Below are positions 8,124 through 16,180 of a stretch of DNA of 38,962 nucleotides, piece by piece. The notes below the pieces were generated by a model. The model saw nothing but the letters and a program-made list of their open reading frames with translations. It searched no databases and was not told where the DNA came from. Both the position numbers and the translations under genes were made by a program. Origin of the DNA: CAYJXJ01 sp964374095 (GTDB taxonomy: Bacteria > Elusimicrobiota > Elusimicrobia > UBA1565 > UBA9628); NCBI GenBank assembly GCA_964374095.1, contig CAYJXJ010000020.1, positions 1 to 38,962 of the forward strand, given 5' to 3'. Positions within the stretch are counted from its first letter, which is position 1; every line of letters begins with the position of its first letter.

Positions 8124-8152
8124 TTGACGCTGGGTGAGAGGCGGGTTAAGCT
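8124..8152 (+). promoter_or_regulatory. promoter of the PcfJ-like gene, leaderless arrangement
   Basis: TTGACG (8124-8129), 17-nt spacer, TAAGCT (8147-8152). The ATG at 8159 begins 6 nt after the -10, at the expected transcription start. Confidence 0.65.
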
Positions 8153-8158
8153 CTAGCG

Positions 8159-9850
8159 ATGAAGTGGAGCAAGGTGCGCGTGCGCCTGAAGGCCCATCTC
8201 GCCGAATCCCTCCGCGGCCGGGTGGACTTCCATGCCGCGACCTACGCCCACGGCACGAGCATGCGCCGGACCTGGATCACGGTCGACGGGGACGTCCTGA
8301 CGACCGTCGCGCGCGACTTCCTGCGCTGCACGCATGTCGACGGCCTGCCGCCGGAGAGCGATCTCGGAGAAGCCCTCGACCGGTATCTCGACGTCCCCTT
8401 CGCCCGAAATTTGGCCTCACCGAACCAATTCATACGCGGCGTCGCCATGCTCGACGCCCGGCTGGGCAAGCGCCGCCTGCGCGCGCTCGACGTCCGGGAC
8501 GAGGCTCCCTTCGTGCGCCTCCTCCACCAGGTCCGCTGCCGGGCCGAGGACCTCCTGACTCCGGCCCTGCCCCAAACCGTGACCATCGGCAGACCCCGGG
8601 AGCGGCGTGCCGTTCAACGGCATCGGGAGCGCCTGCAGAAGCGTGCGGACCGCGCGGGATGGGAAGCGGTCCGCGGCCGCCTGGCGGCACGGCGGCGAGA
8701 GGAGAATATCCCCGGGCTCCTCGCTTCGCTGCGCCGCCAGGGGACGCCCCGCGAAGCCCTTAGAGGCGCGACCGCGCTCCTCCTGCATGACGCCCTGAAC
8801 GAATCGGGCCACCCCGACCACCTGGCCGCGGCGCTCGCGGGACTTGCCAAGAAGACCCGAATACTCGACAGCCCGCGCCGGGCCCGCGGCGCGCTGGCCT
8901 TCTTCCGGCTCAAGCCCCGCTGGCTGCGTCCTTGGGAGAATTGGACGCCCTCCGCAAGGGACGGCGCCCGGCAGTTCTCGGAACTGGCCCGGCACCTCTT
9001 CGCCGGACATCCTGTCCCGGCCTTCCTGGACAACGCCTGGCTGGACGGCGATGCGGCTCAGCAGGAATGGTTCCTGCGCGTCGGCTCGACGGGCGGCCTG
9101 CGGGGCGCCCCGGGGCTCCCCCTGCCGCTGACCCGCCGCATGGCCGCTTGCTTCCTCGAAGCGCCGGACCACTATCCCGTCCCGGCGGCCCTGCGCTTCG
9201 CCCAGGTCCGCGCCCTGGGCGGCGGCCGCCGCGTGGCCGACGGACTCCTGGGCACCCCCCTGGCGCGGGAATTTGAAGACGATGCCTTCTGGTCGAGCGT
9301 GATCCGCTTCTTCATCGAGAATCCCATGCTGGACACGGCCCAATACGGGCCGATCGTGGACTTCATCCGCCGCCGCCGGGCCGAGCAGCCCCGCTTCAGC
9401 ATGAACCGGCGATCCCGGGAGGGGCTTCTTCGGGACGTGGAACGCTGGCACCGGGATACCCGCCGGGACGCGGGCGCGCTCGAACTCGAATGGAAACCCT
9501 CGGGTATCCCCGGGCTGGGGGACCCGGAGCCGGAGGGCTCCGCCAAGTCCTGGCGCACCCGCGAGCTCTTAAACGGCGGGGAGTTGGCCAAGGAGGGGGA
9601 GGCCCTGAAACACTGCGTGGCCAGCTACGCGGGCTCGTGCCGGGCGGGGACATGTTCGATCTGGGCGCTCGAGCTCCGGACGCAGACGGGGCTCGACAAG
9701 CGCCTGACCGTCGAGATCGACAACGCGACGCGCGTGGTGCGCCAGGCGCGCGGCCGGCTCAACCGCCTCCCCAACCCGGATGAGATGGCGGCCTTGCGGC
9801 GGTGGGCGTCGCTGGCGGAACTGCGCATGGACGACTGGCTGTTGGGCTGA
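8159..9850 (+). CDS. PcfJ-domain protein
   Basis: 563 residues. The C-terminal 90 residues carry the PcfJ pattern: ELAKEGEALKHCVASYAGSC, a short strand SIWALEL, RLTVEIDN and VVRQARGRLNRLPN. The remaining 470 residues are Arg-rich and mostly helical without a recognised domain. PcfJ-like proteins were named from the conjugative plasmid pCF10 and also occur widely on chromosomes; their biochemical role is not established. No conjugation gene is nearby. The promoter at 8124 places the transcription start on the ATG and there is no Shine-Dalgarno sequence, so translation is probably leaderless. Its stop is 8 bp from the stop of the convergent gene at 9859. Confidence 0.75.
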   Translation: MKWSKVRVRLKAHLAESLRGRVDFHAATYAHGTSMRRTWITVDGDVLTTVARDFLRCTHVDGLPPESDLGEALDRYLDVPFARNLASPNQFIRGVAMLDARLGKRRLRALDVRDEAPFVRLLHQVRCRAEDLLTPALPQTVTIGRPRERRAVQRHRERLQKRADRAGWEAVRGRLAARRREENIPGLLASLRRQGTPREALRGATALLLHDALNESGHPDHLAAALAGLAKKTRILDSPRRARGALAFFRLKPRWLRPWENWTPSARDGARQFSELARHLFAGHPVPAFLDNAWLDGDAAQQEWFLRVGSTGGLRGAPGLPLPLTRRMAACFLEAPDHYPVPAALRFAQVRALGGGRRVADGLLGTPLAREFEDDAFWSSVIRFFIENPMLDTAQYGPIVDFIRRRRAEQPRFSMNRRSREGLLRDVERWHRDTRRDAGALELEWKPSGIPGLGDPEPEGSAKSWRTRELLNGGELAKEGEALKHCVASYAGSCRAGTCSIWALELRTQTGLDKRLTVEIDNATRVVRQARGRLNRLPNPDEMAALRRWASLAELRMDDWLLG

Positions 9851-9858
9851 TCCCGGCG

Positions 9859-10485
9859 CTACCGGCCGAGTTCTCGCAACACCTCGGTCCTGACCGCGCG
9901 GCAAAACCCCGCGAGCAGTTCGGCGTCCTTGAGCAGAGACTGTCGAAGCGGCAGGGATATCTCCAACTGCAGGCCGCCGCGACGCGCGCGGTTGACGATG
10001 TTGCGGGGATCGGTCCCGGGCAAGCGGCAGGGGAACTCGACCGGAAAGCCCGCGGCCTTGAGGACGCGGGCGGTTTCGCGAGGCAGGCGCTCGTGACCTC
10101 CCCCCACGCAGACTTCGGAGTGCTTGTCCTTCTCGCCGTGTATCGAAACGGCGACGACGGCCGCCGTCGCCAAGGCCACGGCCGCGGGGTCGTCGAAGCG
10201 CTTGGACGTCACGTGCAGGTCCTTGGGCCGCCGGGAGTCGAGTCCCTCGAACAAGTAGAGATTCCAGTCCTCCCCCGCCAGGGCCCGCGCGATCTCCGAG
10301 GTGCCCGGTTCGATCGTCCCGCCGTGGACGGCCAGGACCAGGACCTGGGCGCCGCGCTCGACGGCCAGGACCCGGAAGTCCCGGCCCTCGATTCGGTGAC
10401 GGCGCAGTTCGCCCACGCTCCGGTAAATGTCCTTGGCGCCGGCGGGACCGCGCCAGAGGGCGCATGCCCCAAGAAGCAGAAGCAT
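9859..10485 (-). CDS. poly-gamma-glutamate hydrolase-like protein (DUF867 type)
   Basis: 208 residues from ATG 10485 (AAGG immediately upstream). The N-terminus MLLLLGACALWRGPAGA is a short signal peptide, so the protein is probably exported. Motifs match the phage PghP/Gamma_PGA_hydro family: VLAVHGGTIEPGTSEIA (zinc-ligand region), VSIHGEKDKHSEVCVGG and GGLQLEISLPLR. The family hydrolyses gamma-glutamyl bonds. Without a capsule locus in view, the substrate could be poly-gamma-glutamate or another gamma-linked peptide. It lies 107 bp downstream of the ABC permease on the same strand, with an 18-bp palindrome between, so it may have its own promoter. Confidence 0.8.
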   Translation of the reverse strand: MLLLLGACALWRGPAGAKDIYRSVGELRRHRIEGRDFRVLAVERGAQVLVLAVHGGTIEPGTSEIARALAGEDWNLYLFEGLDSRRPKDLHVTSKRFDDPAAVALATAAVVAVSIHGEKDKHSEVCVGGGHERLPRETARVLKAAGFPVEFPCRLPGTDPRNIVNRARRGGLQLEISLPLRQSLLKDAELLAGFCRAVRTEVLRELGR

Positions 10486-10536
10486 CCTTAAAGTGAGGCG
10501 ACGTCCGGACTCCCCCGGGTCCAAGTTATCCACGAA

Positions 10537-10554
10537 ACTTGGAACGTTCCAAGT
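10537..10554. promoter_or_regulatory. 18-bp perfect palindrome, possible operator
   Basis: ACTTGGAACGTTCCAAGT is a perfect palindrome 51 bp upstream of the hydrolase ATG. A further half-site CCAAGTT lies at 10521-10527, so alternative pairings are possible. No T-tract on either strand. Confidence 0.5.
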
Positions 10555-10592
10555 CCGGTGGACGACTCCGTGGGATGGCGCGCGCGGCGAGG

Positions 10593-11849
10593 TCACGGCG
10601 TGCGGACCCAGCGCCACAACTCGGCGAGGGAGGCGGTCTTGCCGTGCATGAGTATGCCGACGCGGAATATGCGCGCCGCGGCCCAGGCCGAGGCCCAGAC
10701 CCCGGCCCCCAGGACGATGAAGGAAAGGGCGATCTCCGATACCCCGGGGCCGGGCGGCACGGCGAGGCGGCACATCATGACGAAGGGGGTGATCGGTGGG
10801 ACCAGCGTCAGCAATCGGGCGGTCCAGGACGAGGGGTCGATGACGATCGTGTTGACGAGGAGAAGAGGGACGAAGGAAAGGACGTTGAGCGGCATCATCA
10901 GGTTCTGCGCTTCCTGGACGGTTTGGCAGGCCGCTCCGGCCGCGCAGTAAAGCGCGGCGAAGAGGGCGAAGCCAAGGAGGAAGTACAGGGCCAGCAAGCC
11001 CGCGTGCGCGGGATCCAGAGCGGCCTCCACCCCCTTGGACACCGCGATGGCGTAGCCGATCGAACCCCACACCCCGCAGACGACGAGGCCCGCCAAGCCG
11101 TTGCCGAGAATTTTTCCCGACATGAACTCCATGGGAGACATGGCGGCAAGCACCACCTCCACCACGCGGCTCGACTTTTCCTCGATGAGGCTGGTCAGGC
11201 AGAACTGGCAGGCGAGGAGTATGCCGACGAGCAGCAGGCAGGCCGCGACGACCGGCGCCAGCATCTGCGCCATGAGCTGCTCATTGCCGATCGCGGCCAC
11301 CGGGCCCACCAAGCGGGGCTCCAAGCGCACGCTCTCCTCGACCTTGGCGACGGCCTTGGCCTTGACGCCCAGCCGTCTCAAGCGGACCATCCGCACCGAG
11401 GCTTCCACCCAGCGCCGGAGCTCCCGCGGGGTGTCGCGCAGGCCCGTGAGAAGCGTGAGATAAAGGGCCTGGCCCCGTCCCGACACCAGGCCCGGCTCCA
11501 GGATCAAGGCCCCCGTCAGCCCGCGTTCGACGACGATCGCCGAGAGCCGCTCCTTCTGGGCGGCGAGATCCGCGACGGCGATGTCGCGCGCCGAGAGGAG
11601 GTAGCGGGGCTTGGCCCCCGGCCGGACGTTCCATTCCTCGGCGCGGCGGAGGATCTCCGCGTTGACGCCGTTGCCCGCGTCGACGAGCTCCACGCGCAGT
11701 ACATCCGTTCCTCCGGCGTCGCGCAGGGGTCCCGGGATCAGCAGGGCCCCGGCGATGCAAGCCGGGGGGAGAAACATCCCCAGAAGGAAGGTGCGGGAGC
11801 GCAGGCGCTCGACATATTCGCGCCGCGCCACGATCCAAGCCCTACGCAT
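10593..11849 (-). CDS. ABC-2 type transporter permease (NatB-like)
   Basis: 418 residues. One membrane segment near the N-terminus (FLLGMFLPPACIAGALLIP) is followed by a 150-residue extracytoplasmic domain, then five or more hydrophobic segments from about residue 180. LTSLIEEKSSRVVEVVLAAM and SPMEFMSGKILGNGL are the conserved NatB/YhaP-type motifs. It pairs with the ATPase encoded immediately upstream, whose last 8 bp it overlaps. NatAB-type systems export Na+ or other substrates; the substrate here is not readable. Last gene of the nine-gene minus-strand operon. Confidence 0.9.
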   Translation of the reverse strand: MRRAWIVARREYVERLRSRTFLLGMFLPPACIAGALLIPGPLRDAGGTDVLRVELVDAGNGVNAEILRRAEEWNVRPGAKPRYLLSARDIAVADLAAQKERLSAIVVERGLTGALILEPGLVSGRGQALYLTLLTGLRDTPRELRRWVEASVRMVRLRRLGVKAKAVAKVEESVRLEPRLVGPVAAIGNEQLMAQMLAPVVAACLLLVGILLACQFCLTSLIEEKSSRVVEVVLAAMSPMEFMSGKILGNGLAGLVVCGVWGSIGYAIAVSKGVEAALDPAHAGLLALYFLLGFALFAALYCAAGAACQTVQEAQNLMMPLNVLSFVPLLLVNTIVIDPSSWTARLLTLVPPITPFVMMCRLAVPPGPGVSEIALSFIVLGAGVWASAWAAARIFRVGILMHGKTASLAELWRWVRTP

Positions 11850-12747
11850 CCGGCCCCCCGGTGGCCCGGCGGAATATCTCATGGAGGGTGTGGCGCCGCG
11901 TGGCGAAGCTGCGCACGCGCAGTCCCGCCCCCAGGGCCGCGCGCAGCAGGCCGTCGGCGTCGGCTCCCGGCGCCAGCGCGAGTTCCGCGTAGCTCCCGTA
12001 GTCGTTGACCGAGGAAACGCCGGGCAGGCCCTTGAGAAACCGGCCGTCGCCCTCGTACTCGAGCACGACCGAGTCGCCCCCGGCGCCGCGGCGCACCTCA
12101 TCGAGGCTCCCGTCGAGCACCTTGCGCCCGCGGTCGAGCATGAGCACCGCGTCGCAGATCTTCTCGGCCACCTCCATGACGTGGGTCGAGAAGAGCACCG
12201 TGGCGCCTTCGCGCTTGAGCTCGACGATGGCGTCCTTGAGCACGTCGGCGCTGACCGGATCCAGGCCGGAGAAGGGCTCGTCGAGAATGACGAGTTCGGG
12301 GCGGTGCAGGACGGCGGCGATGAACTGCACCTTCTGCTGCATGCCCTTGGACAGCTCCTCGACGACGGAGCCCTGCCGGCCCGAAAGTCCGAGGCGTCCG
12401 AGCCAGGGGGCTATCGCCGAAGCGATGGCCTCGTCTCCCATCCCCCGCAGGCGCCCGAAGAAATGCAGGATGTCGTCGACGCGCATCTTGCGGTAAAGCC
12501 CGCGTTCCTCGGGCATGTACCCGATGCGGTCGCGCACGCGGTCTCCGGGCGGGTTGCCCAACACGAGGAGGCCGCCCTCGTCCGGGGCGAAGAATCCGAG
12601 AATCATCCGGATCGTCGTGGTCTTGCCCGAGCCGTTGGGCCCGATCAAGCCGCAGACCGCGCCGGCGGGAAGCCGGCACGAGACCTTGGACACCGCGGTC
12701 ACCCCGTCGAAGCGCTTGGTGACTTCCTCGAGGATCAGGGGGTCCAA
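11842..12747 (-). CDS. ABC transporter ATP-binding protein (NatA-like)
   Basis: 301 residues. Walker A GPNGSGKTT (about 37-45), signature LSKGMQQK, Walker B LVILDEP and the H-loop STHVMEVAE are all intact. The C-terminal 70 residues are the DUF4162-like accessory region common in NatA/CcmA-type ATPases. It energises the permease encoded just downstream. The start overlaps the radical SAM stop by 13 bp, indicating translational coupling. No other start is needed. Confidence 0.93.
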   Translation of the reverse strand: MDPLILEEVTKRFDGVTAVSKVSCRLPAGAVCGLIGPNGSGKTTTIRMILGFFAPDEGGLLVLGNPPGDRVRDRIGYMPEERGLYRKMRVDDILHFFGRLRGMGDEAIASAIAPWLGRLGLSGRQGSVVEELSKGMQQKVQFIAAVLHRPELVILDEPFSGLDPVSADVLKDAIVELKREGATVLFSTHVMEVAEKICDAVLMLDRGRKVLDGSLDEVRRGAGGDSVVLEYEGDGRFLKGLPGVSSVNDYGSYAELALAPGADADGLLRAALGAGLRVRSFATRRHTLHEIFRRATGGPDA

Positions 12748-13304
12748 GCGCCTCCCCGCAGGGCCGGATCCGGGAAGCCGGTGAGCAGAACCCCGCCATC
12801 GGCGCGGATGAGCGCCTCAAGCCGGCACGAAGCTTCTTCTTCGACCTGGATCCGGCCCGTCAGAGCGTGTAGGGTTTTGTTAGAAGATCCGTACCACCCG
12901 TTGGCATCGGATTTGCGTTCCTGAAGGTATCTTCCGGCCACCAGGAAATCGGCGCATTGTAGAATCCGCGCCTTCACCGGATCACGGCTGATCTCTTCGA
13001 AGGTGTAGCCGGAATAAACGACCGAATCCAAACTCCGCGGCAACAGGCGGAGGAGGCTACAGACCGCCTCCGCCTGTTGCAGAGGCTCGCCTCCCGAGAC
13101 GGTCACTCCGCGCAAAGTCGGAACCCTCGCAATTTGCTCCGCAAGGTTGGCGGGATCAACATCGCTCCCGCCGGCGGAGGTCCATAGTTGCGGATTGAAA
13201 CACCCTCGGCAGGCTAGGGAGCAGCCTCGGACCCAAACGACGAACCGCCCGCCGGGGCCGTTGGCGCGGCTGCGCTCAAGGGTCGCGCCGAGGCGCAGCC
13301 TCAT
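12735..13304 (-). CDS. NrdG-like radical SAM protein (4Fe-4S)
   Basis: 189 residues from ATG 13304, which overlaps the pilT stop as ATGA. The cluster motif is CSLACRGC (Cx3Cx2C), the SAM-binding motif VTVSGGEPLQQ, and the C-terminal GSSNKTLHALTGRI is typical of NrdG-type activases. NrdG activates anaerobic ribonucleotide reductase, but no nrdD is present. This small radical SAM subgroup is also found in unrelated operons, so the target is open. A longer upstream frame exists but would overlap pilT by over 100 bp. Its position between pilT and natA, with overlaps on both sides, implies a role tied to this operon. Confidence 0.85.
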   Translation of the reverse strand: MRLRLGATLERSRANGPGGRFVVWVRGCSLACRGCFNPQLWTSAGGSDVDPANLAEQIARVPTLRGVTVSGGEPLQQAEAVCSLLRLLPRSLDSVVYSGYTFEEISRDPVKARILQCADFLVAGRYLQERKSDANGWYGSSNKTLHALTGRIQVEEEASCRLEALIRADGGVLLTGFPDPALRGGAWTP

Positions 13305-14374
13305 GGCTTGCGCTTGGCCGCCAGGCCCGGCCCATGCAGCAGCTTGGGGTCCCGGGCGTGGGTCGCGGCCACGTCGAAGCTGATCTTTCCGGTCTGGTAC
13401 AGGTCGCGCAGGCACATGTCCATGGAGCGCATGCCCTGCTCGGCCGAGGACTGGATGATGTCGTTGAGGGCCCCGTACTTGCCCTCCCGGATGTTGTTGC
13501 GCACCGCCGAGTTGGCGAGCATGATCTCGTAGCCCAGCACCCGCGAGCGGCCGTCCACGGTCGGCAGGAGCTCCTGGGTGATCACGCCCTGAAGGACGGT
13601 GGCCAGCTGCATGGTGGCCCCGCCCCGCTCGGTCGAAGGCACGGCGGTCACGATGCGCTCCATGGTCTGGGCCGCGCTGGTGGTGTGCAGGGTCGCCATG
13701 ACCAGATGCCCGGTCTCGGCGGCCAGCAGCGCCGCCGAGATGGTCGGGCCGTCGCGCATCTCGCCGATGCAGATCACGTCCGGGTCCAGGCGCAGGATAT
13801 GGATCAAGGCCGAGTGGAAGCTCTTGGCGTCCTGGCCGATCTCCTGCTGGATCACGATCGAACGTTTGTGGGGGTGGAGGTATTCGACGGGGTCCTCGAC
13901 CGTGATGATCTTGGCCCGGCGCTCGGAGTTGATCCGGTCGATCATCGCGTAGAGGGTGGTGGTCTTGCCCACCCCCGTGGGCCCGGTCACGAGGATGAGC
14001 CCGTTGGGGCGGCGCGTGAGCTCCCCCACCACGGCCGGAAGTCCCAGCGAATCGAGCGGCGGGATGATGAGCGGGCGCAGGCGCAGGGCCGCTTCGGTGC
14101 GGCCCAGGTGGGTGTAGACGCTGATGCGCACGTGCGCCACCGACTCCATGACCGTCGAGAAGCAGAGCTGCTTCTCCTGCGCGAAGATCAAGCGCTGTTC
14201 GTCGCTGAGCAGGGCCTCGATCATCTCGCGGATCATCTGCTCGGTGAGCACATCGGCGCCCAAGGTCGCGATCTCCCCCGCGACGCGCAGCATCACCGGC
14301 AATCCCGCCACGAGATGCACGTCCGAGGCGCGCTGGACCATCGCCGTCTCAACGAGAGCGGAAAGCTGCATCAT
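13301..14374 (-). CDS. pilT: PilT-family twitching motility ATPase
   Basis: 357 residues, the usual PilT length. Walker A is VTGPTGVGKTTTLYA, the Asp-box region IITVEDPVEYLH, Walker B DPDVICIGEMRD and the His-box MATLHTTSAAQTMERIV; all are intact. PilT depolymerises type IV pili and powers retraction. The ATG at 14374 has a clear AGGAGG 3-4 nt upstream. No pilin, pilB or pilC is in this window, so its pilus partners lie elsewhere. It follows the pseudo-signal-peptidase gene by 16 bp and overlaps the radical SAM gene by 4 bp. The C-terminal tail (GLAAKRKP) is slightly longer than usual. Confidence 0.93.
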   Translation of the reverse strand: MMQLSALVETAMVQRASDVHLVAGLPVMLRVAGEIATLGADVLTEQMIREMIEALLSDEQRLIFAQEKQLCFSTVMESVAHVRISVYTHLGRTEAALRLRPLIIPPLDSLGLPAVVGELTRRPNGLILVTGPTGVGKTTTLYAMIDRINSERRAKIITVEDPVEYLHPHKRSIVIQQEIGQDAKSFHSALIHILRLDPDVICIGEMRDGPTISAALLAAETGHLVMATLHTTSAAQTMERIVTAVPSTERGGATMQLATVLQGVITQELLPTVDGRSRVLGYEIMLANSAVRNNIREGKYGALNDIIQSSAEQGMRSMDMCLRDLYQTGKISFDVAATHARDPKLLHGPGLAAKRKP

Positions 14375-14390
14375 CCCTCCTGAGGTCCCG

Positions 14391-15245
14391 CTAGAACTTC
14401 CATGCGACCGCTCCCGATATTTGGCGCTGGTTCACGATGAAATTGGCGAACGCCCCCATGCCCGTCAGCCCCTCGAAGTGCGCCGGAAACATCACCACAT
14501 AGCAGCCCCGCGGGACCTGGAGCTCCACCCCGTTAAAGCGCGAGTCCGAGAGGTACGCCGCGGCAATCGGCCCCTCGCCGGGGGCCGCCGCGGCGCCGTT
14601 GATCCGGAGCCCCGCGGCGCTCAGGCTCACGGTGTCTCCCCCGACCGCCACCACGCGCTCCAAGCCTCGCCCCGGGACCACCACGATGTCGCCCCTGCGA
14701 TAGGCCTTCCTGGCAACGATCCAGAGCCGGTCGCCGGCCCGAATCGTCGGCGCGAGGCGGTCCGAACTCACGCGCGTGATGCGGCCGAAGTCCTCCGTGC
14801 ACCAGCCCACGAAGAAGTAAAAGGAGCCCAGGAGCACGGCGACCTTCAGCCCCTCCTTGACCGCATCCAGCCCGCGCCGGCCCCGCTCTCCCGTACGCTG
14901 GCGTGCCCGGCGCATGGCGTCGAGGACGACCCATTGGTGGAAGCCGAACAGGACGGCGAACAGCATCGGCCCCCAAGCGGCCGGCACATAAAGCCAATGC
15001 CAAATAAACAACATGAGGTAAAGGCCTAGAATGACGGCGGGCCAACGGGCCCGCCGTTGCTGCCAAAAGTGCCCCGCGCCCGGGATCGCCGACAGGAGAC
15101 CGGCCGTCTCGGCGCCCCCAAGCCGGAGAGACGAGACTCGGGCGTCCAGGGACTCCCAGGCCGAGCGCGCCAGAGTGCGCCAGCGCGGGACCTGGACCCC
15201 GCCGGGGGCCCGCGGCGGATAGAAGGCCTCAGGTATTCCGGACAT
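14391..15245 (-). CDS. catalytically dead S26 signal-peptidase-like membrane protein
   Basis: 284 residues. The N-terminal 110 residues hold two hydrophobic segments (about 70-88 and 91-105), a third spans about 132-148, and an S26 fold follows: LAPTIRAGDRLWI, RRGDIVVV, ERVVAVGGDTVSL. In signal peptidase I the nucleophile lies in SxSMxPT and the general base in KRV. Here the aligned residues are Arg163 (SDRLAPT) and Glu196 (LERVV), so both catalytic residues are gone while the scaffold is kept. It overlaps the DUF2997 gene by 17 bp. An active lepB is present at 24797. A substrate- or signal-sequence-binding role is inference. Confidence 0.8.
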   Translation of the reverse strand: MSGIPEAFYPPRAPGGVQVPRWRTLARSAWESLDARVSSLRLGGAETAGLLSAIPGAGHFWQQRRARWPAVILGLYLMLFIWHWLYVPAAWGPMLFAVLFGFHQWVVLDAMRRARQRTGERGRRGLDAVKEGLKVAVLLGSFYFFVGWCTEDFGRITRVSSDRLAPTIRAGDRLWIVARKAYRRGDIVVVPGRGLERVVAVGGDTVSLSAAGLRINGAAAAPGEGPIAAAYLSDSRFNGVELQVPRGCYVVMFPAHFEGLTGMGAFANFIVNQRQISGAVAWKF

Positions 15246-15417
15246 CCCGCTGCACCTGTGTGTCGGGCTCGTAATAATCGGTCTTGAGCTTCTTATCGGA
15301 CGGCGACCCCAGGATCTTTTTGAAGAGGTCGGCGATCTTCAGGCAGGCGCGGCCCTTCACCCCCTTGATGTCCAGGACGACCTTGCCGTCCGGGCCGATG
15401 ACGATCTCAAGCTCCAT
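15229..15417 (-). CDS. DUF2997 small protein
   Basis: 62 residues, the typical length of this family. The pattern MELEIVIGPDGKVVLDIKG, then KGRACLKIADLFKKILG and a Tyr-Tyr-Glu-Pro near the C-terminus matches DUF2997 as I know it. Biochemical role unknown. The family is recurrently encoded beside DUF1257 and Ycf46-like AAA genes, and both are in this operon. It overlaps the TPR gene by 11 bp and the pseudo-signal-peptidase gene by 17 bp. Confidence 0.8.
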   Translation of the reverse strand: MELEIVIGPDGKVVLDIKGVKGRACLKIADLFKKILGSPSDKKLKTDYYEPDTQVQRDVRNT

Positions 15418-16180
15418 GGAACCATTCCTTGAGCCGGTCGAAGAAGCCCCGGCGCCGGATGCGGGCGCAACTCTCGATCACCCGGTCCTTGAACTCGGGC
15501 TCCAGGGCCAGGGCCTTCTCGTAGCAGTCCAGCGCCCGGCCGCAGGCGTAGAGACCCTCGAAGCAGCGGCCGGCCTGGTACCAGGCCAGCGGGTTCTCGG
15601 GGTCCTCCTGCATGGCCCGGTCCAGGTAACCCTTGGCGCGGCCGGGATTCCGGGCGTCGAGATAGGCGATCGCGACCCGAAGGACCGTAGACCCTTCCTT
15701 GGGAGCGAGCTCGAGAGCCTGCGTAAAGCAGCGGGCGGCGTTCTCCGCGGAGCCCAAGGCCAGGAGCACCAAACCGCGGTCGAGCCAGACCCCCGCGGGC
15801 GGGTCGCGCTTGGACATGGCCCGGTCGCAGACGGCCATGGCGTCCTGCCGCTCCCCCTGCCGCGCCAAGACCAGGGCCTTGGCGGCCAGGAGCTCCGGGT
15901 CCTCGGGGCTGCGCTCCATGGCCTTATTGACCCAGGTCCTGGCCTCGTCGAGCTCCCCGAGCTCAGCCAGGCAGTGCACCTGTCCGAGCCAGGCCTTGGC
16001 CAGGCCCGGGTCCTCGCCAAGCGCCCGGGCGTAGGTCTTGAGCGCGGCCTCGTAGGAACCGCGGCGGCGGAGGCGCTCGGCCTCCTGGAGGTAATGCGGC
16101 GCGTCGAAGCGGTCCTCGACCGGGGCCGGCGCCGGCGGCGCCTCCTTGCCCAGCTCGAGCCAGTCGAACCTCTCGCTCAT
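15407..16180 (-). CDS. TPR-repeat protein
   Basis: 257 residues, with about six tetratricopeptide repeats from residue 29 to 235 (for example GSYEAALKTYARALGEDPG and NPLAWYQAGRCFEGLYACG). No signal peptide, so cytoplasmic; probably a protein-interaction scaffold. The C-terminal RRRGFFDRLKEWF is basic and amphipathic and might contact a membrane. The ATG overlaps the DUF1257-like stop as ATGA. Partner likely within the operon (inference). Confidence 0.9.
   Translation of the reverse strand: MSERFDWLELGKEAPPAPAPVEDRFDAPHYLQEAERLRRRGSYEAALKTYARALGEDPGLAKAWLGQVHCLAELGELDEARTWVNKAMERSPEDPELLAAKALVLARQGERQDAMAVCDRAMSKRDPPAGVWLDRGLVLLALGSAENAARCFTQALELAPKEGSTVLRVAIAYLDARNPGRAKGYLDRAMQEDPENPLAWYQAGRCFEGLYACGRALDCYEKALALEPEFKDRVIESCARIRRRGFFDRLKEWFHGA

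Larger units (their letters stand above)
7847..8158. other. 312-bp intergenic region with two hairpins and a promoter
   Basis: No protein gene supported. It contains an 11-bp inverted repeat (7959-7981), a 7-bp inverted repeat with arms CCTGCGC/GCGCAGG just after it (about 7985-8013) and the PcfJ promoter at 8124-8152. Confidence 0.5.

Noticed and set aside
8159..9850. A conjugative element implied by the PcfJ-like gene
   Set aside because: No relaxase, coupling protein, type IV secretion gene or attachment site in the surroundings; PcfJ domains also occur on chromosomes without conjugation genes.
10539..12008. Long plus-strand open frame opposite the NatB permease
   Set aside because: Highly charged His/Arg/Gln-rich translation with no domain; the minus-strand permease is clearly real.
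12735..13304. Anaerobic ribonucleotide reductase activase (true NrdG)
   Set aside because: No nrdD nearby and the operon context is unrelated, so I kept the broader radical SAM call.
13301..14374. A type IV pilus gene cluster
   Set aside because: Only PilT and a dead GspE-like gene are present, in separate operons; no pilin, prepilin peptidase, PilB, PilC or PilQ.
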